From Stenogyne calaminthoides (taxonomy: Eukaryota > Streptophyta > Magnoliopsida > Lamiales > Lamiaceae): a stretch of 64,000 bases of DNA. The stretch is taken from assembly GCA_037126765.1 (NCBI GenBank), contig JBBCBC010000001.1:24102804-24166803 (forward strand), read 5' to 3'. The notes under the pieces are model-generated. The model was not told the origin of the DNA. It ran no database searches and worked only from the letters and a program-made list of their open reading frames with translations. Every line of letters begins with the position of its first letter. Position 1 is the first letter of the stretch. A program made the position numbers and the translations under genes. This document shows, in pieces, positions 33,699 through 46,144 of the stretch.

Positions 33699-35056
33699 AA
33701 ATGCTAACTTCGGAGACGGAAAGGAGAGTGAAGAATCAATGCTATACTAGTATCAGGAATCACCCGAGCAACATGAAAGCCTAGCAGGTATATTGCTTGT
33801 GCTTGAAATACCTATGAATGTATTGTTTGATACATGAGCATCCCACTCTCTTGTATTTGAAAGATCGAGGGAGTCGGGAATAGAAAGTATTGACGGACAC
33901 ATTCTTAAAGTGAATACTCCATCAAAATACAAAATCAAGAAGGTTGAGCGAAGCTAGATTTGGTTAGACATCGAACAAATACCAAATTTTGCGTTCTTAA
34001 GATGAAGACCTAGATAAATTTAAGATGAGCTAGTTTTGACACGCAAGTATAAGTATAGGAAGACGAGTATTTACATAGTTACTTTCTCTTATATATTAAG
34101 ATCGGGTAGAATGTTTAGAAGTACAGTCGAACTATTTAGAAATAGAATTAAACTTTTTCGCTACGTTGACAACCTCGTTTACACCAAAGGGTTTAGTGTA
34201 AGTGAATTTTGGGGACAAAATTCTTTTGAGTGGAGGAGGATATGCCGACAACGCATCTGAACCAAACAAGGATGTGACATCATGCAACATGGAGAAGACA
34301 TTCCGTATGCATCACAATGGCCAAAGTCATACCAACAAATTATCTAACTTGTGATTTGAGAATCTCACTTTCAACTCGTGGAATTCATCTACAACAGAAG
34401 CTGCCAAAGAACGATATACACAACACCATTTGAAACACTTTATGGAAAGAATAGAAGATTGCTTAACGTTGAGACGAAGTTGGATATCGTAAGATTCTCG
34501 AACTAGAACTTGTACAGAGATTAGTGAAAATCATTTCGAAGATCGAGGAAATGATCAAGGTGACACAAGAGTATCAGAGACCGTATGGCGACACTCGGAG
34601 AAAGGATTTACATTTCGAACTTGACGAGAAAGTATTTTCTTAGAATTTCACCGAGGGAGAAATTGATTCGTTTGGGAAGAGACGCAAGATGAAGTCTCGC
34701 TACGTAAAACCACTCGACTTTTTCATTTAGGATGGAGATGAAATCTATCATTTAGCTTTACCAACCAAACTGTCTCGAGTACATTAAGTGTTTCATACTT
34801 TAGACGATGAAATAAATATAGAGGTAACTTGGATCAGTTTTAGAAACTTAGAATTAAGGCGTGATTTTGTTTAGAGGAAATGAACATGAGAAACTTAGGA
34901 AGGACGCTTCATGGTTATAGGAATCGAGAATATTTTGGGTTTTGTAGACATGGAAAATAAGAAGGAATTATTTTGGAAAATGGAAATGATCTTAGAGAAA
35001 TAACCGCAATGACTAAGAGAACCGAGTAAGAGAAATTTCGGGGACGAAATTCTTTT
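33699..35056 (+). pseudogene. Gypsy pol relics (protease, integrase)
   Basis: Degenerate coding sequence with many stops. At about 33805-33930 an aspartic-protease relic reads IPMNVLFDT-stop-ASHS; the active-site Gly codon is TGA (33835-33837). Integrase relics appear at about 34370-34460 (TTPFETLYGKNRR) and a tail at about 34600-34810 (LHFELDEKVF, YHLALPTKLSRVH) that matches the C-terminal region of gypsy integrases. Between protease and integrase relics (33940-34330) there is too little sequence for RT and RNase H, and none is recognised. The element depends on enzymes from relatives. Confidence 0.7.
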
Positions 35057-35069
35057 AAGGGGGTAGGGA
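35057..35069 (+). other. Polypurine tract of gypsy element
   Basis: AAGGGGGTAGGGA directly before the 3' LTR start TGTAATACCCC. Confidence 0.88.
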
Positions 35070-38000
35070 TGTAATACCCCGTCCCAGTTTTAATAAGAAT
35101 AATAAAAGAAATGAGCTTAATAAAATAAATATTTGATTTAAGGATTTTATTCAAATGATTTTAGAGCGTATATGTTTGCAAATGTTTTGATTTTTCAGGG
35201 AACGGACGACCACTTCGAACCAAGAGCACTCCTAGCACTGTAATAAAACATTTAATTAAGGTTCGGTCATAAAATATTTAATAATAATATTTAATTTCAA
35301 TATAAAGAAAGGAAATTCAATATTATCAACGAATTAGGATTTTCGATATAAAAATAAAAAATCTGATGAATAATAAAAATGACGATGGAAAATCTACTTT
35401 GTCTAACAAAATTAGAATTTTAGATAAACTTTAGGAAAAATTGAATTTTTAATTAAATAATTAAATAAATAATTTTCGTCTCTGAACGTGACGATTTAAT
35501 TGCTAAAGTTCTAAACAATTATTTCTAATGAAGCCGTGAATTTTAATTAACGAAACTGCAACTCTAGAATACGGATAATACTAATTGTAACAAATATCGC
35601 GATAAAATAAATATCCTAAGATATTCGTTTATAACCACAAACGACACTTGGCCCACGCTTCGCCACATATCATGTTACTATTCATATTAAGAAATCACCT
35701 CATTTTCCTATCCCTCTTCAGCTGTGCCTCTCCTCTCATTCCTCTATAAATAAGCACCTTCCCTTCATAATTTACACAACACTTGATCAAGGCGAAGCCC
35801 TGCAAAAATCGAAACCCAACTCCCCCAAAATTCACTCTCTTCTCCAAACCCATCGGCCACCATCACCTTCAAGTTTTGATCCTTCTCCTTCCATGGGAGC
35901 AACTGATTTTTCTTCACTTCCAGCTGCAAGGAGCTTCATCCATCATCTATCAAGGTATATAATCCATACAATTCTTACAATCCATGAAAAAGATAAGAAA
36001 TCACATCCTTCACTCCATGAAGCTCAAGGCTTCATCCTCTCTTTCTCACTCTTCGTTTTTTCTTGAATTCAAGCATGAAACCATCATCTAACATGTATCC
36101 ATGGAGCTTCAAGCTACTAAACATCTGAGTCCTCAAAGATCCCAGCAAAAAACAGAGGAGGAGAACAACAAAGATAACCTCCAAACAAAATTCGAAATTG
36201 TGTTCGTATGATTTTCGGTGAGATTGTTGAGTGCTTTAATGTGTTGGAATTTGCTAATTTAGAACTCGTACGTGTTGTTTGAAGTGTAGAATTGATGCTC
36301 GTATTTTTGGTTTTCAAAAATTGTACCGTTATGCTGCCGAAATATACGCTAAAATATGTCAAGTTGAAACGTCAAAACTGTTTCCGGCTGAATTTCGGCT
36401 ACGCTGTCGAGTACTCTGTTGTACTGGAAATTTGTGTTTTAAAACACCGTTGTGCTCCCTTATATGTGAAATATGTGATCGTAGTCTCAGTACTCAATTT
36501 TGCTGTCGTTACGCTGCTCGTTTTTACGATTAAACATGGTCGTTCGAAAACTGGAATTTTCAGAAAAACTGCTACTAATATTTCCTAAATAATAACTTTA
36601 AAAATTCATATCTCGAGTTCTACAAATAATTTTGAGATGAAACCAAAGGAAAGTTATAATACATCGAGTGTACTGTATTCTTATAAAATCTCGTAATTTT
36701 TCATCAAGTAGAATCGGAGTTATGATTTATTTCAAAAAGTGTGATGTGCTGGAAAAATTCTGTAATTTTAGTGTGACTGAGGTAACTTCACTCGTCTATA
36801 ACTTTCTGATAAAAACTTCTTTTGAACTGAGACAAAAAGGATTATAATCTCTACATACTGTAGTTGCTAAATATGAAAATTTGAGTCATTTCAGTTATTT
36901 TATAAAAAGTTATGTATGTTCTAAAAGTAAGACAAAAACTGGGAGTTTTCTTTGAAAAATGAATGTGTTTCAAATACCTGACTTTCATGACACTTTTAAC
37001 CAAATTATGTTCGTTATTTTCCAATTTTTTTTCATGACAGTAAACTTCAGATTACAACCTTTAAAAACCCTAAATTTTGACCTCGGTCGGATAAGCGAAT
37101 CAACGGGAAACAGCTCGCAAAATTGGAACAAAATCACAGAGTTTTGGGACACTAACTTTCCGAAAAATGTCAAAACTAAATACTGAAACTTTTAAAAGAC
37201 TATTGGATAGTATTATGATTATTTGGATAATTTTTCTTTCACGAACCTTATGTGCTTTATATTTTCTTTTATGCCACAAACTTTAAGTCCTTTAAGATCT
37301 ATTTTCGAGAAATAATTTTAGGACTTTCATTAATAAAATTCTATAGTCGTTTAAAGTAAAAGTTCGACAAAAACTCACGATTAAGGAAATCTAAAGAACG
37401 GGGTTTAAAGTCATCAGTAAACTTACGAATAATTTACTTAAATCAAGAGTATTTAATGACGAGAACATGAAAATGTTGTGCTAGGGGAAGTGCTTCTCAA
37501 ATCAAAGTTTGGACGATCACTGTCACGCTCAAACTCTCAAACCGGTTTCAAAGTTTGTAACTTTTCTTAAAAGTTAATAAGGTGGGTGACATTATTTGTA
37601 TGCAGTGGTTTATGTAACAGTGATTGTTGGTGTATTCTGAACTCGACTAAAACAAACACAAATCTATAACCAAGAACACAAGAAAACAATAAATAAAATA
37701 GACAAGTTTATGAATGATATGCTACGTATCTTACGAGATACATAAGATGCAATTTCACGAAGGAGGTGGGAAGTTGTAAGAGGGGATTGCACGTGGTAGC
37801 TGTTACCAGTGTCCCACATGATAATTATCATGCGATGTAGGTTGGAAGCGACAAGGGGATTGCATGTGGTCGGAGCAACCCGTGTCCAAAATGAATCCAA
37901 ATGATCTAAATGAAATGCTTATGATCGAATGATCATGATGGATGATATATTATGAGTATCATCGATGTTTATGAAACTAAGCTACTAATAAGATTACCAT

Positions 38001-38612
38001 AAGAAACCAAGGTACGAACGAGTCTATACAAAGACTCCGTACAATCCTCCAACAATCATCTACACAAAAGCGTATGAATAAATCTTTAATAAAAGACCTA
38101 GATAATTATATTTCGGTGACCAGTATGAATAACAGTGTACAAGTTGCCCGCTGAGATTTTTATCTAACCCCCCCACAGTTTGATATTTTCAGGAAAATGA
38201 ATCGAGAGGGGTCGGAGCTGCAACAGGGATGACATGAAGTTTCCCTTGGTTAATGATAATAATATATAGATATGACTCTTTAAATAAATGTTTCGTTTTT
38301 ATGATTGGTGAATTTATTCTTATGCCGAGCAACAAACTCTTTTGAAGATTGCTCGATGATTAAAATATATGCTATCTTATAAACGACTGATTTTATTATA
38401 ACATCATAATCTAGTTTTAATAAACGGGCCCACACTGCTTTTTCATAACTTATATTTGTCATTAATACTTTCCGCTGCAAAATGTAATACTTATGCTTGT
38501 CGTTATATTTAAAAAAAAAAAATTAAGCTCAGATTTTACAATCACTAAGTGGCGACCCGAGTTTAGAGTGTCGAAGGTGCAAGAGCCGGCATTCTGGATT
38601 CGGGGCGTTACA
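35070..38612 (+). repeat. 3' LTR of gypsy element (3543 bp)
   Basis: Same ends as the 5' LTR. TATA box 35745-35752. Differences from the 5' LTR are scattered substitutions plus a few small indels, for example near 35692. Confidence 0.92.
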
Positions 38613-38940
38613 ATTTCCAAGCTGTTGGTAGTGAAATTTCCAATATGTCTAAGGTTATCTTTCATTTTTTTAATATGTTTTTTTTATTATTATGTATTAT
38701 ATATAAATTTTCTAATCAATACAAAATTTTATTATACATTACCTTTTTTTTCCATATACTTTTATTAGGTTGGTTCAACATGCGATGACTCCATTTCACC
38801 CAACAAAAACATTCCATACTGATGTTGTTTGTCTTGAAGAAACTGATGCAGTGCTAAAACGATCATTTGATGACAAGTTATCCTGCAGTGGATCTTTAAA
38901 GAAGGCCAAATCGATTTTATATGTTGAGTCTGAGAATTAG
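38613..38940 (+). pseudogene. RPA70-like gene, exons 3' of the gypsy insertion
   Basis: After the ATTTC duplication the exon interrupted at 27745 continues to a donor at 38653/38654. A further exon starts after TTTTATTAG at 38769. In the frame carried from upstream it stops early (TGA at about 38819). In another frame it stays open to TAG 38938-38940 with a Lys/Ser/Glu-rich tail (LKRSFDDKLSCSGSLKKAKS), as expected for the C-terminus of such proteins. So there is either a second frame change or a different splice choice. Confidence 0.6.
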
Positions 38941-39345
38941 TGATCGACATATTTCTAAGTTTATATGTTATACTTGGGTGCTCATAATATTGAACCTATT
39001 ATTTTCTTTGTCATTTTATAAGAAAATTTTGCATTTTCCACTGTGTTTGAATTCCCAACATCAGACTATATGTGGTTTTATTTATATGTTTTATTTTGAT
39101 TGTGTAGCGCATAAATTATGTGCTGCATAATATGAGTATGGATATATATATATATATATATATATAAAGCCGAATCATTAATCCTAATTTTAAAATTCTA
39201 ATTTTTTAAATTAAACTTAATCATAATGTGTATCATTATATATTCATGATTATTTAATTTCATTATTTGCGTATTTTTTTGTTTCCTATATTTAATTGAT
39301 GAAAATTAATTTAAGAAATTTAAATATTTTTATTGCTATTGGCAT
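38941..39345 (+). repeat. 3' cassette, copy 1 (after RPA-like gene)
   Basis: Sequence from about 38975 (TGCTCATAATATTGAACCTA) through 39345 recurs at 44075-44215, 44256-44625 and 45414-45630. It includes an (AT)n run (39142-39166) and the string AATCATTAATCCTAATTTT. It acts as 3' flank of both the RPA-like and the B3-like gene. Confidence 0.8.
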
Positions 39346-40189
39346 TTATTTATTCTCTTTATATAATATATGAGAAAGTTGATTTAGGAAATTATAACAG
39401 ACACTTTTCTTGGAAAATATATTTTCTAATATGGGCATATACAATCAAGTGAGTTTTCTTTTAATTTTGGGATTAATCAACTTAATTTTTATCAGTATGG
39501 CGAAATCAGAGAATGTAAACCTTTTCTTATAAGTATGACCTAATCTTCTCAAGGTTAAAAATATTTGGCTAGCTAGCTTTCAAAAGGTGCACAACATTTT
39601 AATGTTTTGCCAAACATCCCCTATATAAATGAAACCGAATTAAGTTGATAAACACTCAAATTTCCATATGCATAATCAATTAATCGTAAGACGAAAACTT
39701 GAACCAATTTCCAAAACCATTTACATGTTTTTCAACTTGCAACTTAGACGAAAACTTCCATATTGTTCCATACATGTCTGTAGGGGGTGGAGAAAATCCC
39801 GGTATACCGCACTTATCGTATCGAAAAATATCGATTTTATCGAAAATTTCGGTATACCGCACATGATTTCATATGCAAGCTACACTCAAATTCAACAAGT
39901 ATTAAAACAGTATTGAAATCTTGAAACTCTGAATACTGCAAGAATTTGGGAAATATTCATACAAAGTTTTCCAATCCTAAAATAACAATAATTAATTTCA
40001 TATAAATAACTCTTGAAAGTATAGTAGAAAAATTATTTATATTTCACATTATCAGTCCAAAAACACAATGTGATTAACTATATTATTGCATAATACTAAT
40101 TAAATAAAACCCTAAACATTAACGGCCATCAAAACAAGAAAAGAACAATCAATAAGTATTTTTATTAAATTGAATGTGGTGTAATACAA
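39346..40189. other. Intergenic DNA with short direct repeat
   Basis: A TATA-like CTATATAAAT lies near 39621, but no gene follows it. CGGTATACCGCAC occurs twice (about 39801 and 39851), separated by TATCG-rich sequence; it may be a MITE remnant. Confidence 0.4.
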
Positions 40190-40547
40190 TTAATAAGAAT
40201 TAAAATCTATAATCTTAATATTATAGATACCCTTCAAGTATTTGATTCCCCGATAAGCCGCATCATCTTCAGCTTCTTCAGAAGAATTCAAATATGTCAC
40301 CATATATAACATGCACATCGTCAATGTCGTTGAGATAAACAATTGACCTGAAAATAGGTACAAACTCGGTTCCAATCTCATTAGTATCATATAAAACTGT
40401 TAAAATTCCTAACTTCATAACTAAATCTCTAAGAATTGTCTTAAAGTTAACAGTAACAACAACTTGATTCATAATATAAAAATAAATAGAATAACACAAG
40501 AGATGAAGGTGATATCTTTGGATGAGAGTAAAAAAATTCATACACAA
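40190..40547 (-). pseudogene. Unrecognised small gene-like segment
   Basis: Two overlapping minus-strand frames: 40278-40547 (89 codons) and 40190-40390 (66 codons). The second ends in a charged stretch SEEAEDDAAYRGIKYLKG. A TATTTAAA motif at 40604-40611 (minus orientation) lies 57 bases ahead of the upstream ATG, as a promoter would. The two frames might be one gene with a frame change. No family was recognised. Confidence 0.25.
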
Positions 40548-40611
40548 AAAATAAAATGAAACCTTTCTAATGAGATTGGTAAAAATGAATTGTAAAATCT
40601 CTCTTTAAATA

Positions 40612-41189
40612 GATGGGAGAAAATAATTATGTATTATCTTCTATTTAATTCCTATAATCAAGTGATATTTAATTCCTATTAGGGGAGAAATTAGATAGGA
40701 AAGAAAATAAAAGTTTATTTATTATATTTTCTTTATTTTCTATAATTATGTACTATCAAATTTAATCTATCGTTATTTATTCTTTAATTGTGCATTGAAT
40801 TTAATGTGTTTATTGATTTGTTAAATTAATTGATTGCATAATTGATGGGTCTTCAAATCCACATCTTTCCTTGCATAATTTATTCTTTAATTGAAAATCT
40901 TTCCTTACACAACCTATTAAAATATTCCACATCTTCAATTATACTTTGTATATGAATAGATTAAAATATTCCTCAAAATCCATATCAACTTTCATAATTT
41001 TTTTTCACGCAAGATTGATCCAAATCAAAATTAATATAAGGAATTATGCTATCAAATATCAATTTCTATAATTAAGCCTAATTCTAATTTTTTTTTTATG
41101 GAAATTTCTAGAAAATTTTACCATATAAACAAATATACAAATTGAATAAGTCAAATCTGTATCATATGAAAATATTATATAATAGCGTT
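40612..41189. other. AT-rich intergenic DNA
   Basis: Very AT-rich. No gene or element end is seen. Confidence 0.6.
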
Positions 41190-41254
41190 TTCTTGAAATC
41201 ATATGAACAAAACATATTCTTGAAATCCTGTGAACAAAACATATTCTTGAAATC
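41190..41254 (+). repeat. 27-bp tandem repeat upstream of B3-like gene
   Basis: About 2.4 units of TTCTTGAAATCatatgAACAAAACATA lie 65 bases before the proposed ATG. Confidence 0.8.
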
Positions 41255-41318
41255 AACTCAATGGAGTTTTAGGCTTCGTCGCTGGCCGATTCCTCCGCAG
41301 ATCGTGGAAACCCTAGCC

Positions 41319-43775
41319 ATGGTGGACAAGGTGAGCATTCAATTTATTTTTCAGCATCAATTTTTTTTAATCCGTTTACGGATTTTATGTTATTTTGGAT
41401 GTCGATTTTTATTATTTTCCTCCCAACTATATTAATTATTTATATCTTATGTTTTTGTTTGGAAATTGTATGCTATTTGTTGTTTATACCGTGTCTTCGT
41501 GGGAAATAGAGTGGTGTTTAATGGGGTATAATTTGTGTTGTTTATGATTTTTTTGTACATTTATATAGAGTGAAATTGAATGTTTGTGTATGTTTTTGTC
41601 ATATTATTAAGAGGTAATTATATCAATTTAAAATTAGTATTAGAACGAGGTAATGATATCAAATTTGTAATCATATCAAATTATTAAATTATTGGTTAGT
41701 CTTGAGCTATTGATAAATTTGCTATTGATAAATTATTGGTTTTAAGAAGAAGAAGAAGAAAAGAAACGCAAAATCACTATTTCCCAGTGCTGATTTGAAC
41801 GTTTTTAGATATTTGATTGGCTGTTTCTACATAGACTTATTTAATAGAGTTATTATTATTTATGGCTTTTGCTTTTAATATTGGCAAAACCAATGACCAC
41901 AATAAATATTAATTCTATACTTTCTGATTCAATCTTTAAGAAAACTAATAAATAAGACCTTTAATACTTGTGAATTAATTTAGAAGAACAATTCCATAAA
42001 AAAAAAATTATTTTTGAAGAACGAATTAAGCGTAATTCGTTCTATATTAATATTTTATGAAATTTATGTCGTTTGGCTGAAATTATCATATACACTTGTG
42101 CCTGAAATTATTCCATAAAATTCGTTCATTAGTTCATTTTTATAATATTCACAATTAGTATAATTATTAATATCATTACTGTTATTATTATATTCTTCCA
42201 TTGGATATTCATTTATTTTGTTTATTTTATTTTTTTAATGTTTAAAAAATTGTTTTCACGTGGCTATATTACGATCGATCTTACAGGCCTTCGTCAAATC
42301 CAAGATATATTTTCTAATGGAACCTTTTATAATGAATTTCTTTTGTATTATATTGGTTCTAATAGAATGGTAAGCTATGTGTTTTTTTTTTGTGGTGGAT
42401 TGTTTTACAATAATATATTATATCGTGACATTTTATAGTGATCTGATTTTTTTTTTCTTATTTCACAGAGTCTTCCTCTAGCCATTGCTCCTCAAAGAAA
42501 TTATACTATAACAGATTATTTTGGGCGGTTGTGGCGTGTGAATTATGAATCGAATACAGATGTTAATTTTTTTTATGGACAAGGTTGGGAAAATCTCATT
42601 GATTCTTATAAATTGGGATGTGGTGATAGGATCTTTTTATCGTTTTTTCGTTGTGAATTTGCTGATCTATTCGTTCGAGTGTTTGACAAGAATGGTGATC
42701 TACGTCAAGCTCAGAATTTTATTGAACGTTATACATATAAGCTCAGAATTTTATTTTATTTTACTTATATATTTACAATAATTTTTATTAACTTGAGGGT
42801 TTTTACGATTTTGCTGCCTTTCTCCCATACGTCGATTATGTTCCAGAATTTACCGCTCCTTTTTGAAAGTAAATTAGTAAGTTATATTTTTAACTTGATT
42901 ATATCTCTCATTAAAATATTAAATTTTGATTTAAACCAATATTAAAATTACAATATTAATAGTGATTTAATTTTATTGTGTATACATATATTTGTAGTCT
43001 AATGTGATTTATTTTTTATTCTTATCAAGCCTATACCTCAGTGTTGGGGCAAATCCTTGTGTAATTTAATTCCTGAAAGTTGTCTATTCAAAACGTCTAC
43101 CGGAATAGTAGTTTATGGTCGCTGCTTCAAGGATGGTGAACAATGGGTGCTGACGTGTAATTGGGAGAAATTTTTTACCCCCTTCTCTCTATTGATTTCT
43201 GTTTTCTCGCTCACCATTTTCTACGATGGACAGTATACCTTTGTCATGCATCCATATAAATTTAATGGTTGTTCAGCCTATAAAAATGGTGTAGATTCTT
43301 ACGAAGGTATTATATAGTTATAATTAATTATAAGCTGTATTTTTAGTTTTGATTAATTATTTTTAATTTTGCTCTAAAATATTTTTTAGATGGTTATGGA
43401 TTGAACTTCAAGAAACTCGGAATTCAAACTCGTGCATCTTTGGATGTATTGTATGCTGAATTAGGACTTAAAGCTCCCGAGGTTCCTCAAGCTAATTCCT
43501 TGGATGACAAATGTGATGTTCATACATTGGTTGATTTAGATAATGAAGGTAAATATATTTTTGTGTTTTCTCTGATTTGTATTAAATATTTATAAAATTT
43601 TATTTGTTATGTTTTTACTAATATATATTTCACAGGTATTGGACCAAACTTATCGAATGTTGTTATGGATGAATCCTATAAGCTTACTGTTGATTGCAAT
43701 CAGTCAGAATTCCATAGGCGCTTGGTATGAATTGTATTATGTCTAACTTTTATTATATATTATTTTTATTTTGAC

Positions 43776-43819
<44 letters not shown>

Positions 43820-44106
43820 AATTGTGTCTGCAGTATCTTCCAAAGTCTGCAGATCAATTATTTGGAACAGTTTGCTGTAACGTTGCATTGAAGAATTTTG
43901 TCACCGGAGAATCTCACATTGTTCAGTATGAACATCGACTAAAAATCACAGGTCGTCGGAGGTCATTTCATCGACGCCTAAAAGGTGATTGGAAAAAGGT
44001 TGCTACAAGTGTTGGTTTAACCGAATTAAATAAAGTGAAGTTTTGGAAACAAATTGTTGGAGAAGAGCATGGTTGTGAACCTGTGATTTTCTTTGTCATT
44101 TTATAA
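41319..44106 (+). pseudogene. Multi-exon gene with B3-like DNA-binding domains
   Basis: Proposed ATG 41319 follows AAACCCTAGCC, a typical plant leader; exon 1 (MVDK) ends at 41330 before GTGAGC. Later exons: 42287-42369, from 42469 to about 42735, one around 42810-42860, 43031-43305, 43391-43546, 43637-43725, 43834-44106. The exon from 42469 holds the clearest B3 signature (LWRVNYE, GWENLIDSYKLGCGDRIF, LFVRVFDKNG). The exon 43031-43305 (VVYGRCFKDGEQWVL) and the last two exons (LYLPKSADQLFG, GDWKKVATSVGLTELNKVKF) look like further B3-type folds. B3 proteins are plant transcription factors. Phase between exons 1 and 2 does not fit, and one exon border near 42735 is unclear, so it may be a decaying gene. 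The last codons and TAA (44104-44106) lie inside the repeated 3' cassette. Confidence 0.5.
43779..43816. repeat. (AT)n microsatellite in B3-like intron
   Basis: Alternating A/T run inside the intron 43726-43833. Confidence 0.9.
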
Positions 44107-44625
44107 GGAGATTTTGCATTTTCCATTATGTTTGAATTTTCTTCATCAGACTATATATTGTTTTATTTATATGTTTTATTTTGATTGTTTATCGCCAAAA
44201 TTATTTGTTTTATAAATCATATTAGACAATTTTCAATAATATAATTTTTTATTGTGTTATACTTTGTTGCTCATAATATTGAACCTATGATTTTCTTTGT
44301 CATTTTATAAGGAGATTTTGCATTTTTCATTGTGTTTGAATTTCCCACATCACACTAATTGTGATTTTATTTTCCCACATCATAATATTGAACCTATGAT
44401 TTTGCACTTTTCATTGTATCGCATAAATTATGTGCTGCATAATATGAGTATGTATGTGTATATATATATAAAAGACGAATCATTAATCCTAATTTTTAAA
44501 TCCTAATATTTAAATTAAATTTAATCATAATGTGCATCATTATATATTCATGATTATTTAATTTCATTATTTGCGTATTTTTTTGTTTCCTATATTTAAT
44601 TGATGAAAATTAATTTAAAAATTGC
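44075..44625 (+). repeat. 3' cassette, copies 2 and 3 (tandem)
   Basis: 44075-44215 and 44256-44625 both contain ATTTTCTTTGTCATTTTATA preceded by GAACCT. Within the second, a shorter piece repeats again near 44380 (CATAATATTGAACCTATGAT). The first copy supplies the final codons of the B3-like gene. Confidence 0.8.
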
Positions 44626-45413
44626 ACCAGAAATCACACCATAAACGATTTCAACACCAAAGAAACCAAAAAATCATTTAAAAATGAAAACAATATTCTT
44701 ATAAAACACGCACTGGAAATCAATTGTTGAATTCGCTGAATAAGTTTACCCATAATGACACCAAAATCCAATAAGAAAATAGCGAAAAACGTGTCTGATA
44801 AATCGCAAAATTGGAGATGAATTTGAAATCTAAATCTTAAATTGATAAGGGATTTTGATTCCTGGCGTTGAGACGCACAAGATTGGGTGAAACGTCAAAT
44901 TTCGGCACTGGAATCAGATTTCTTTGCCAAATTCGGTAACTGTGGTAGTTGCTGTGTTTGGCTGGAATAAAGTTATGTGGTGGCTTCTGTTTGCGGTGGT
45001 GTAATGGCTGGAATATGGCTATTTTTTTGCTTTTAGTTGATCTGAAAAAATTAGTTTGTATTTTCAAATTAGATAAATCCTGTATATTTTTTTAGATTTT
45101 ACAAAAATATTATTTAGTTCGAATTTTTTAAATATTTTTAATTTACATCCAATTTCATCTATAATCTATATTATTAATTTTATTATCTCATATAAATCAT
45201 TACTTGGATTGAATTTTTTTATATATATTTTTATTATTAACTTATAGTTTAAATTTTTTAGATTAAATATTTAATTCATTTTTAAAACTAACGATTTATG
45301 TCCATAAACTAACAGATGGGACCAAAAGTGCTAAAAAAAGGACCATTTTGAAACATTCGGACTAACACTGTTTTGAACTCAATCTCTTGGGACCAAATCT
45401 GCAATTTACCCTG
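44626..45413. other. 788-bp segment interrupting the repeated cassette
   Basis: The flanking cassette matches resume on both sides, so this looks like an insertion. Its right part contains GGGACCAAATCTGCAATTTA, a phrase common near plant transposon ends, but no terminal inverted repeats or target duplication could be fixed. Confidence 0.35.
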
Positions 45414-45640
45414 AGTATGGATCTATATATATATAAGTCGAATCATTAATCTTAATTTTTAAATCCTAATATTTAAATTAAACTTAATCATAATGTGTAT
45501 CATTATATAGTCATGATTATTTAATTTCATTATTTGCATATTTTTTGTTTCCTATATTTAATTGATGAAAATTAATTTAAAAAATTCAAATATTTTTATT
45601 GCTATTGGCATTTATTTGTTCTCTTTATATTATTGAACAA
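45414..45640 (+). repeat. 3' cassette, copy 4
   Basis: Matches 39130-39345 and 44440-44625 from GAGTATGGAT through ATTGCTATTGGCATTTATTT. Confidence 0.8.
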
Positions 45641-46144
45641 TACTTTTATAACATAATGATATTCACTGTCATTTTGACTGTACGCCAATTTGTTTAAGCG
45701 TCCTCATGATTCGATGGAATCTTAATAAAATGTTTAAAAGGCTTATAAAATTTTAGTTCAAATTTGTTTCTAAAAATATTGAAAATAAATAGTTAATAGA
45801 CAAACAATAAGTTACAAAGAACTAAGGTAAAGATGCCCCAGTCAATAAATTGAAGTTAAACATTTATAATTAGCAGTCAGGTGACATGTTCTAAATCCTT
45901 AACAATTTAGAAAAAATTTCAAAGCAGGAAGTATAGCCCATTTTCTGTAAAATGTGCAGTACAAAACGGGTTTTCGTTGCTTCTTAATTGCTATTTTGAT
46001 CATATAGCAAATCACTTATGTCTTAATTCATGATAATTAAATACATATATTATATTTAATCATATGTTGCTATTTTTTCTAAGATTAATTGCGATTGCAT
46101 TAATTACTCATATTATTTATCATATTTCTCTAATTAACTTACAT
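45641..46144. other. AT-rich intergenic DNA
   Basis: No gene or repeat was recognised. Confidence 0.55.

Larger units (their letters stand above)
27746..38612 (+). mobile_element. Ty3/gypsy retrotransposon, deletion derivative with giant LTRs
   Basis: A complete 10,867-bp insertion: LTRs of 3552 and 3543 bp (TGTAATACCCC…GGGGCGTTACA), initiator-Met PBS, polypurine tract and a perfect 5-bp target duplication. The internal part is only 3.8 kb and holds gag, a protease relic and integrase relics. No RT or RNase H is recognisable. Protease and then integrase near the 3' end fits Ty3/gypsy. Long LTRs and the integrase tail suggest the Tekay/Del chromovirus group, which is an inference. It is inserted in an exon of the RPA-like gene. 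The two LTRs are very similar, so insertion looks fairly recent. Confidence 0.92.
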
